This document shows positions 15,584 through 24,400 of a stretch of 64,000 bases of DNA, piece by piece. The DNA comes from Alkaliphilus serpentinus (GTDB lineage Bacteria > Bacillota > Clostridia > Peptostreptococcales > Natronincolaceae). Made by a program: the position numbers and the translations under genes. Location: assembly GCF_009017255.1 (NCBI RefSeq), contig NZ_WBZB01000024.1, forward strand, positions 1-64,000, read 5' to 3'. The notes below the pieces were generated by a model. The model had not been told where the DNA came from. It made no database searches and saw only the letters and a program-made list of their open reading frames with translations. The first letter of the stretch is position 1, and every line of letters starts with the position of its first letter.

Positions 15584-17158
15584 TTGAAAAGGAATGTTAA
15601 GAAAATGCTGTCTCTAGTAATAGCACTATTACTAGTAATCCCATCGATTGGTTTATCATTTGCATCATCTGAAGTAACCATTCAAAATGTTTATTTTCAG
15701 GACGATAACGGAAACATGGTGTTTGTAAACTATGCAGAAGCAATTGAACAAAGCATGAATGGCGATAATACCCTTTATAGAGGTATTCAGGAATTAGTAG
15801 GTGAAGCTGAATCAGATGGAAGCCCTATATATCTAGAAACAAATACTGGAGTGATGTTGGACTATAGAAGGGCAATAACCAACAATTTATTTAGACTACA
15901 AGACATTTTAGGTAATAATGACTATGTAGTAAGTGAAGACATTGAGTATACCCATGAGCTAAGGGTTGTAGATGGAAATGCTTCAATAGAAGAAATAGAA
16001 GAGGACTCTCAATATGTGATGACTATACATGGACCTTCGCAATTAGATTTGAATGAAGCAGGAGTCTATACAGTAAGAACCACTGGAGATGGTGCTGGAA
16101 ATGTTGATTATACTGCAATATATGAGTATAGCGTAACAGGTGGAGAAGGGCTATTAGAGTACCATGATGGAACTGAATGGGTAGGAGTACCTTTAACTGG
16201 CACCTTTGGACCAAGTGAAGGCTTTACATTAACACCAGATTGGGACGCCACAACCAATATCAGATTTACACCTAGCGTTGCTGGGGTTTACGAAATTGAA
16301 ATCTCCCTTATAGATTTAGAAGAAGATGAAGTGTTAGCAGAAGTGGACTATCAAGTTACTACAGTAGCAGAGCCAGCTATTGTTTCAATAGCGCCTGTAG
16401 ATAGTGTTGTAGTGGAAGAAGGAACTACTGAGGCAGAAGTAATTGACTTATTAGCTTTAACAACAACTATAACCGATAGTGAAGGTCAAGTACATACAGT
16501 TAGTCTACAGTGGTCTATAGAAGACTATAATGCCAATGAAGCAGGAGATTACACAGCTATAGGTACTTTTGAACTACCAGCAGGAGTTATGAATCCTTCA
16601 AACATTGAGCTACAGGTAGTTGCAACTGTAACTGTTGTTGAAATAGTAGATTGGCCCCAAGAAGTAGAAGATGTTTTTGTAGGAACCAGTGCTATTACAG
16701 GTAACACCTATGCAAATATCAATATTAAGGCTGAATATGTTGATTTCGTTGAAGAAGTTTATGTAGATGGAGAGCTTGCTACTCAAATGGAACAAGAACC
16801 TTCACAATGGAGGATCGTAGTACCAGAGGGAACTACAGCCGATGATCTAAGGGGTAGAATCGTTGTTGTAGCAGAATATCCAGAGCCAGAATTAAATGTA
16901 ACCTTTAGGGCAGGAAGTCCGTATCTACCTATACTACATTTAACAGTTGAAAGTGTTGAGAATTTAGATGAAGCTGTACAATATGATGTAACCTATATGC
17001 TTGCAGGAGGACTTACAGAAACAACTGCTAAGGCCAATATTGGTGAAGAAACAGAAGGATTCTTCTATAATGGAGTCATCTCCTCAACCGTTACAGTAAC
17101 TCTATATAATGGGGCCGGAGAAGCCATCCATTCTGAGGTGATTGTTCCAGTGCTTTAG
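15584..17158 (+). CDS. Secreted beta-rich protein of unknown function
   Basis: 524 residues starting at TTG 15584, behind AAGGAGG. The N-terminus MKRNVKKMLSLVIALLLVIP then SIGLSFASS is a clear signal peptide, probably cut after SFA. The mature protein is acidic, rich in V, T, E and Y, and without Cys. It reads as several Ig-like beta domains: for example the segment at about 150-265 with HGPSQLDLNEAGVYTVRTTG, and another at about 270-350 with TTITDSEGQVHTVSLQW. No catalytic motif or SLH repeat is visible. Its place between an SLH protein and two secreted proteases suggests an envelope or matrix role. I do not recognise a family. Confidence 0.85.
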   Translation: MKRNVKKMLSLVIALLLVIPSIGLSFASSEVTIQNVYFQDDNGNMVFVNYAEAIEQSMNGDNTLYRGIQELVGEAESDGSPIYLETNTGVMLDYRRAITNNLFRLQDILGNNDYVVSEDIEYTHELRVVDGNASIEEIEEDSQYVMTIHGPSQLDLNEAGVYTVRTTGDGAGNVDYTAIYEYSVTGGEGLLEYHDGTEWVGVPLTGTFGPSEGFTLTPDWDATTNIRFTPSVAGVYEIEISLIDLEEDEVLAEVDYQVTTVAEPAIVSIAPVDSVVVEEGTTEAEVIDLLALTTTITDSEGQVHTVSLQWSIEDYNANEAGDYTAIGTFELPAGVMNPSNIELQVVATVTVVEIVDWPQEVEDVFVGTSAITGNTYANINIKAEYVDFVEEVYVDGELATQMEQEPSQWRIVVPEGTTADDLRGRIVVVAEYPEPELNVTFRAGSPYLPILHLTVESVENLDEAVQYDVTYMLAGGLTETTAKANIGEETEGFFYNGVISSTVTVTLYNGAGEAIHSEVIVPVL

Positions 17159-17172
17159 CTAGGAATGTCTTA

Positions 17173-17202
17173 AGACCTCTAAAGGAATGCCTTTAGGGGT
17201 CT
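17173..17202 (+). repeat. Strong hairpin between surface genes
   Basis: AGACCTCTAAAGG-AATG-CCTTTAGGGGTCT, a 13-bp stem with one G-U pair, followed by CATTCTCC rather than a T-run. It could attenuate transcription or protect the upstream mRNA. Confidence 0.6.
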
Positions 17203-17308
17203 CATTCTCCTATATTATTTAGATCAGTTTGAATTATAAGATAAACGTTTTTTATCTATAATGAACTGCCAGCCATTTACAACAACTAATATGAAAGGAT
17301 GTGTTAAT

Positions 17309-20300
17309 TTGAAGACCCGTAGAGTTTTAACGTTATTGTTGATTGTTGCCTTTGTACTTTCCAATAGTCTAGCCTTTGCCGCCTCGCCAACATCAGACAA
17401 TCAGCTGGATGAGAGTATTATTTCAAGGGCAATTGAAAAGTTAAAACCAGAAGAAACTGAAGCTTCATTAAGTCGAAAACTTGAGAAATTCTTTAATGAA
17501 GATGATGAGGTTAGAATCATTGTTGAGTTGGACTCAGAGCCAACCATCCAATATGCAACAAGAATGAATAAAGGATACTCTGCCTTGTCAGTAAAGGTTG
17601 TTAGTGACCTTGAAAGAAACATTGAAAAGGAACAGCAACAGGTAAAACAAAAGATTTTAAGTAGCAAAATCAATATGGATTTTATCCATAGCTTTAAGAC
17701 AACCTTTAACGGTTTTAGCGGAATGGTTAAGGTTGAAGATATTAAAGCTATTGAAAAACTTCCAAATGTAAAGAAGGTATATCTATCTAATGAATATGAA
17801 AGACCAGAAATAGAGCCTTCCATGAATACAAGCAATGATATGATAGGAGCTCTTCCTACTTGGGATTTATCATACAAGGGGGAAGGAACTGTTATAGCTA
17901 TTATCGATACCGGTATCGATCCTAGACATAGAGATATGGTTCTTAGTGAGGGCACAGAACCAAAGCTTACCCAAGAAGATGTAGAAGGATTAAATTTGCT
18001 TGGCAGATACTTCACTGAAAAGGTACCCTATGGATACAACTACTATGACTTAAATAATGAAATATTAGATTTAGGTCCAGATCCATCAATGCATGGTATG
18101 CACGTTGCAGGTACTGCAGGAGCCAATGGCGACCCTGATAATGGCGGGATAAAAGGGGTAGCCCCTGAGTCTCAATTGCTGGCCATGAAGGTATTCTCCA
18201 ATGATCCTATATATGGCACTACCTTTAGTGACATCTACTTAGTAGCTATAGATGAAGCAGTAAGGCTTGGTGCTGATGTACTAAACATGAGCTTAGGATC
18301 TACAGCAAGCTTCTATATACCTGATTCAGCAGAGGATATTGCTATAACCAACGCTACAAACAATGGTATAGTATGCTCTGTTTCAGCTGGTAACTCCGCA
18401 ACCATCACAGATGGCTGGACAGAAACCAACTATGGATATCCATGGAGAGAAAATCCAGATATCGGTGTGGTAGGGGCACCAAGCCTTAATAAAGACACCA
18501 TCTCAGTAGCCTCCATTGAAAATACCCACCAGCAATCAAAATATTTGGTTTATGAGATCGATGGAGTTGAGCACAATGTTCCAATGGCGGTGGCGGGAAA
18601 CATAAATCCAGCTGAGGCTTTGCCAGGACTACAGGAGTTTGTAGATGGAGGTTCTGGTCATCCAACTGAGCTTACCAATGTAGCTGGAAAAGTTGCATTA
18701 ATCGTTCGTGGAGGCTTAACACCACCTTTCGTAGAAAAAATTCAAAATGCTCAAGCTGCTGGAGCAATAGGTGTTATTATACGTAACCATGAGAACGGCG
18801 GAGAAGGTTTAGTAAATATGCAAACTCCCGCAGATCAAAGCATTCCTGCAGTATTTATTGGACATCAAGGGGGATTAGCATTAATGGGATTAGAAGAGAA
18901 ATTGCTAACCTTTAGTAATGATACCATGTTAGCTCCTAATCCTGCTGGAAATACAATGTCTGACTTTACCTCATGGGGGGTTACACCATCCTTAGAGCTA
19001 AAACCAGAAATTACAGCTCCAGGAGGACAAATTTATTCAACTTTACAGGACGATGAATATGGCACTATGAGTGGTACCTCTATGGCAGCCCCTCATGTAG
19101 CTGGAGGTTCAGCCCTAGTATTAGAATATATTAAAGAAAACCCACTATATGAAAGCTTAAGCTTAGCGGAGCAGACAAGACTTGCTAAGGTCCTATTGAT
19201 GAATACGGCCAATGTTGTATATGACGGAAGCAATATTGAGGTATCACCAAGAAGACAAGGTGCAGGCCTAATGGATCTTTATGGAGCCGTAACTACCCCA
19301 GTAAGACTAGTAGATGCTACAACCAATGAAGCTAAGGTCGAGTTGAAGGACTTTGAAGATACAACCATTACTATGGACTTTAGAGCCATAAATGATTCGG
19401 ATGAAGAGGCAACCTATGATGTGAATGTAGCTGTTATTACAGATTACATCCATTCTCTAGGGTTAAATCTTCTAGAAGCGGATTACATCTATGATGCCAT
19501 CGTTGATGCACCAGCATCCATAACCGTTCCCGCCAATGACGAATATGAATTCTCAGTAACCATAGACATTGGTGAAGATGAAACCATCTATAGAAATATG
19601 TTTGTTGAGGGCTTTGTTACTCTAGTAGACCCCAACGATGAAAACCCAAGCCTTTCTGTGCCATACGTAGGTTTCTATGGTGACTGGGGCGAGCCTAACA
19701 TCCTTGATGGAATGAATTACATCGATTCTGAGGGAGAATCCTATTTCGAAGCTTCAGGCATGATTTATTGGGATGCTGAGGGCGGTGGATATTATTATTC
19801 AACTCCTCGAATCTTCATGAATCCAGGAACTGAGGCAGGATATCTAGAGGGTACAGGAAACGTTACACCTTACTTATCCTTTATGAGAAATGCAGAGTTT
19901 GTGAATTATAAAATTTTAGATGAAGAAGGTAATCATCTTAGAACCATTCTAATGCAACAGTTTGTAAGAAAGAACTTCATTGATGGTGGCGCTGAACAAC
20001 CTGTTAGAATGATATCGGCAGCTGAATGGGATGGAACTGTTAATGGAGAAGTTCTGCCTGATGGAGATTATTTCTATGAGATAGAAGCGAAGGTTCATTA
20101 TGAAGGAGCAGAAATTCAGTCAAAGAGAATCCCAATTACGATTGACACTGTTGGACCAGAGGTAACGGACTTAGCCTATGATCCCGTAACTGGTATGCTT
20201 AATTGGAACTCAATCGATGCAGCAGCAGGAATCCTTGGATTTATGTTTGAGGTTAATGGTCAAGAAGTAGAGGAAATAGTCAATGGTGAAGAAGGAGTTA

Positions 20301-21274
20301 CATCCTACAGCGTTTCCTTAAGAAATTACATTACAGAAGCCGGAGAGTATGAAATTAAGGTATTTGCTGTAGACAATATACTAAATATCAGTATGACAGT
20401 ACTAGATTACACCTTTGAAGTATACAATCCGTATATTTTTATCCTTCAACCGGGGCTACTTGATGTATATAATTCAAATGAAATAACTTTTGAAGGGTAC
20501 GTAGGTAATGATTTATATTTAGTATCTGTTCTTATTGATAGTGTTGAGGCTGACTTAGAGTTTGTTGAAGAGGCAGAGGTAAGGCATCCTGATAATAATT
20601 CTGTTCTATACACAGGACCAGCCTTTAGGTTCAGCAAAACCCTAACAATGGAGGATGGATATCAGGAAGTGAGCATTGAGTCTATATCTGCAACTGGCCT
20701 AACAGGTAGCCTAACCAGAAGATTCTATGTAGATACCACCTCTCCAGAATTAGACATTACAATAGCTTCAATAGACACTGAAGCTAAAACTGCAGAATTA
20801 CAAATTAGAATGCAGGATAATTTTGATACCTTAATACTATATCAGGGTGATAGTCAAATTTATACCCAAGAAGGACCATTGGTTACTCCAGCTCCAGCTG
20901 ATGAGACTATTAGTGTTACTGTAAATTATCAAGATGTAGATACATTTGTATTTACCCTACATGATGTTGCTGGAAATATGACAGTAATGGAAATCACCAT
21001 TGATGAGTCTTTAGTAGAACCCATACCAATGAGTGAACTACCTACTAATACAGTAATCGTAGGTGAGGAAGCCTTTGACATGGAATATCTAAACAACAAT
21101 GCCGATGCCCAAATGAAGTTAATAGAGGCTTATAATGGGGAAGATTCTGTTTACATTAAACTGGATGATGACACAATAGTTTCAGCTGACGGTAGTGTTG
21201 TTTCAATTGAAGTATTACCAGAAACAATCCTGTACTATGATGCAGATGGTAACATTTCAGTTTACTCAAAATAA
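17309..21274 (+). CDS. Large secreted subtilisin-family (S8) protease with PA domain
   Basis: 1321 residues from TTG 17309, nine bases after AAAGGA; earlier starts lack a ribosome site. Order: signal peptide (1-28), I9-like propeptide, and an S8 catalytic domain with Asp200 (IIDTGID), His262 (HGMHVAGT) and Ser591 (GTSMAAPHVAG). A PA domain (AGKVALIVRGG...GVIIRNHENGG) is inserted between His and Ser, then come an Fn3-like domain, a FlgD-like Ig unit (NGEVLPDGDYFYEIE) and further Ig-like domains. This is the lactocepin/C5a-peptidase arrangement. The usual HGTH is HGMH. The C-terminal 75 residues, starting NTVIVGEEAFDMEYLNNNAD, recur in the next protease. There is no LPXTG or SLH anchor. Likely role: extracellular protein breakdown feeding amino-acid fermentation. 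Confidence 0.95.
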   Translation: MKTRRVLTLLLIVAFVLSNSLAFAASPTSDNQLDESIISRAIEKLKPEETEASLSRKLEKFFNEDDEVRIIVELDSEPTIQYATRMNKGYSALSVKVVSDLERNIEKEQQQVKQKILSSKINMDFIHSFKTTFNGFSGMVKVEDIKAIEKLPNVKKVYLSNEYERPEIEPSMNTSNDMIGALPTWDLSYKGEGTVIAIIDTGIDPRHRDMVLSEGTEPKLTQEDVEGLNLLGRYFTEKVPYGYNYYDLNNEILDLGPDPSMHGMHVAGTAGANGDPDNGGIKGVAPESQLLAMKVFSNDPIYGTTFSDIYLVAIDEAVRLGADVLNMSLGSTASFYIPDSAEDIAITNATNNGIVCSVSAGNSATITDGWTETNYGYPWRENPDIGVVGAPSLNKDTISVASIENTHQQSKYLVYEIDGVEHNVPMAVAGNINPAEALPGLQEFVDGGSGHPTELTNVAGKVALIVRGGLTPPFVEKIQNAQAAGAIGVIIRNHENGGEGLVNMQTPADQSIPAVFIGHQGGLALMGLEEKLLTFSNDTMLAPNPAGNTMSDFTSWGVTPSLELKPEITAPGGQIYSTLQDDEYGTMSGTSMAAPHVAGGSALVLEYIKENPLYESLSLAEQTRLAKVLLMNTANVVYDGSNIEVSPRRQGAGLMDLYGAVTTPVRLVDATTNEAKVELKDFEDTTITMDFRAINDSDEEATYDVNVAVITDYIHSLGLNLLEADYIYDAIVDAPASITVPANDEYEFSVTIDIGEDETIYRNMFVEGFVTLVDPNDENPSLSVPYVGFYGDWGEPNILDGMNYIDSEGESYFEASGMIYWDAEGGGYYYSTPRIFMNPGTEAGYLEGTGNVTPYLSFMRNAEFVNYKILDEEGNHLRTILMQQFVRKNFIDGGAEQPVRMISAAEWDGTVNGEVLPDGDYFYEIEAKVHYEGAEIQSKRIPITIDTVGPEVTDLAYDPVTGMLNWNSIDAAAGILGFMFEVNGQEVEEIVNGEEGVTSYSVSLRNYITEAGEYEIKVFAVDNILNISMTVLDYTFEVYNPYIFILQPGLLDVYNSNEITFEGYVGNDLYLVSVLIDSVEADLEFVEEAEVRHPDNNSVLYTGPAFRFSKTLTMEDGYQEVSIESISATGLTGSLTRRFYVDTTSPELDITIASIDTEAKTAELQIRMQDNFDTLILYQGDSQIYTQEGPLVTPAPADETISVTVNYQDVDTFVFTLHDVAGNMTVMEITIDESLVEPIPMSELPTNTVIVGEEAFDMEYLNNNADAQMKLIEAYNGEDSVYIKLDDDTIVSADGSVVSIEVLPETILYYDADGNISVYSK

Positions 21275-21321
21275 GAGGAAACCAACTTAAAAAGAGTTAA
21301 CAAAGGATAACTAAATATATG

Positions 21322-21419
21322 AAGGGTCAGACAAAAATAAAAATACGGCTAAAATAATTTTTATAAGTAAAAAGATTAACCTTAGCATAGTATTAATTAG
21401 CAGTACAAGTCTGACCCTT
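21322..21419. mobile_element. GTCAGAC palindromic element (MITE/REP-like)
   Basis: AAGGGTCAGAC (21322-21332) and GTCTGACCCTT (21409-21419) are perfect 11-bp inverted repeats around about 76 AT-rich bases. Short GGGTCAGAC palindromes are dispersed repeats in many Firmicutes. It lies between the two protease genes. Confidence 0.55.
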
Positions 21420-21479
21420 TACATATCTATAAGGGGGATACTAATAAAAATCTAATAAATCAAAGGGGTGAATTGTTTG

Positions 21480-24400
21480 ATGTTAAAAGGAAAAAAGATT
21501 CGTAAAAGCCTAGCCATCCTAATAACGATGATGATGGTATTAGGAAGCTTTGGATCCTTTGCCTTTGCAGAAGAAATCCGCTATAACTCAGCAAAGGAAC
21601 AACTTCAAGAAGCAGCATCTATAAAGATTTCATCAGAAGTAATAAAGGATTTAGAGAAGGAAGAATATGCAGAAGTTTTGGTATATATGAAGGATCAGGT
21701 TGATACAGAAATGGTTGCTCAGGCTACAAGAAGTGCTGTAGCTACACTGATGACTCCATATAACGTAAAGCTTGAGGTTAGAAAGGGTGTTGTTGAAGCC
21801 CTAAGAGATAAAGCAGAAATCACTCAAGCAAATGTAATTAATTACCTAGAGCAGGAAAAAGCCAATGGAAATGTTGAGGAATTTACATCCTATCACATAG
21901 TGAATATGCTATATGTAAAGGCCACCAAGGAAGTAATAGAGAACATTTCCTATATGACTGAGATAGAAAAGATCAGTAAGAATAAAACCTATACAATGGA
22001 TACGCCAGAAACTAGTGGAGCTCAGCCAGAAGCAGTTGAAGGTTTAGAGTGGAATATCGAGAGAGTAAAGGCAGATCAGGTATGGGATTTAGGTTTTGAT
22101 GGAACTGGAGTAGTAGTTGCTACCCTGGATTCAGGCTCTACATGGAATCACCCAGCCCTAATGCATCAATGGAGGGGCTATGATTCTTCAACAGGAACCA
22201 CAAATCCAGAAGGAAATTGGTATGACCCATCCCATGGAACGACTTTGCCAACCGACGATCCAGCAGTTCCCCATGGAACCCATGTAATGGGAACTATATT
22301 AGGTCAAGAGCCGGATGGTAGTAATAAGATAGGCGTGGCACCAGGAGCTAAATGGATAGCTGTAAGGGTGTTTAACACCTCAGGTTCAACCACCGACGCC
22401 ATTTTATTAGATGGAGCTGAGTGGATATTGGCCCCAGGTGGAGACCCAACAATGGCCCCAGATGTTGTAAATAACTCTTGGGGTGGCGGACCAGGAATTG
22501 ATGATTGGTATAGAGATGCAGTAAGAAACTGGAGGGCGGCAGGTATATTCCCAGCCTTTTCAGCAGGAAACCAAAGGCAAGGAGAACCAGCGCCATGGCC
22601 GGGATCTATTTCAAACCCAGCCAACTACCCAGAAAGCTATGCGGTAGCAGCATTAGATATCAACAATACTCGTGCAAGCTTTTCTAAACTAGGACCTTCA
22701 CCTTACGATGAAGATCTAATCAAGCCCAATATTGCAGCCCCAGGAGTCGGTATAAGATCATCTATACCAGGTGGGTACGAAGGTGGCTGGAGTGGAACCT
22801 CAATGTCCTGTCCTGCAGTAGCGGGGGTAGTAGCCCTAATGTTATCAGCTAATAGTTCCCTTACTGTAGATGAAATAGAAGCTGTTTTAGCTGAAACTGC
22901 GGTACCATTAACAGACTCAACCTACCCAGAGGCACCAAACTTTGGTTACGGCTATGGTTTAGTTGATGCCTTTGAAGCGGTTTCATCAATAGCATCTGGA
23001 ACAGGCTTTATTGGTGGTAAAGTATTAACACCTGGTGAAGATACATCCCTACCAGTAATCCTACATCAGCAAGAAATAACAGAAGCCTATATGGGCTCAA
23101 ATATAGATATAACAGCAGAAATTATGGATGATGTTTCAGTAGTTGAAGCAGAGCTATTAGTTAAAGAAGAAGGAAAATCCTACTGGATGCTTGCTCCGAT
23201 GAAGAGAATATCAGGAGATCATAAGGATGGCATCTACAAAGGTACCATAAGCAATGATATGCTCCTTGGGGATAGCATAGTCTACAAGATTAGAGCCAGA
23301 GACTATGGCGGAGAGGTAGTAGTTACAGAGGATTATAGCATAAGTATCGCATTTGGTGTATTGCCAGGTGAATATGTTCAAGGCTTTGAAAGCCACGCTA
23401 ATGGATGGAGTCTTGATGAAGCATGGCAATGGGGAGCACCATCGGGAGCTGACCCAGAGGCCTTTGAGGGAGAACAATTGGCAGGAACAACCCTTGGTGG
23501 CAGTTATCCCAATAGTGCAGATAGCTGGATGATCACCCCACCTATTGATTTAAGGGATTCAACCCTGGCTGCTGCATCCTTAGGCTTCAACCATTGGTAT
23601 GACTTAGAAACCAATTTCGACTATGGGTATGTTTATGTCACCAATGACTTTGGAGAAAATTGGCATCAAGCGGGGCCAACCTATAACGGAACAAGTGGCC
23701 AGTGGAGGGAAGCCTTTGTAAGCTTAAATGACTTTATTGGATCGCAAAATCCAGTATATGTGGCCTATAGATTCACCTCCGACGGATCCGTAGCTAAACA
23801 AGGCTGGTACATAGATAATGTGAGAATCATGGGGCCAGACGAAGTTCCACCATCGGCTCCCACCAACTTATCTGCTGCGGGGACAGCTACGGGAGTTAGA
23901 CTTACTTGGACCCATTCTCCCGATGGCGATTTATCCCACTATAATATCTATCGATCAGTTGTATCAGGAAGTGATTATACAAAAATTACCGAAACCAACA
24001 GTAGTAGCTATTTAGATACTGACGTAGAAGAAGGCACTGTATACTACTATGTTTTAGATGCTCAAGACACCTCTGGAAATATTAGTGATTACACTGAAGA
24101 GGTTTCTGGTTCTATTGCAGTAGTGGATATATTATTTACAACAGATTTTGAAGAGGATGACGGTGGCTTCGTAACGGATGGAACAAATAATTCATGGGCT
24201 TGGGGAGCTCCAATCTCAGGACCTAATGGCGCCGCCTCTGGTGTGAACCTATGGGCTACAAACCTTGAAGATAATTATCCTTTGAGCAGTGACTCTTGGA
24301 TAGAGACTCCAGCCATAACAATACCAGAAGATAAACTTGGGGTGCTAACCTTTAACCATTGGTATGACTTTGAAGGAACTACAACCCTATGGGATTATGG

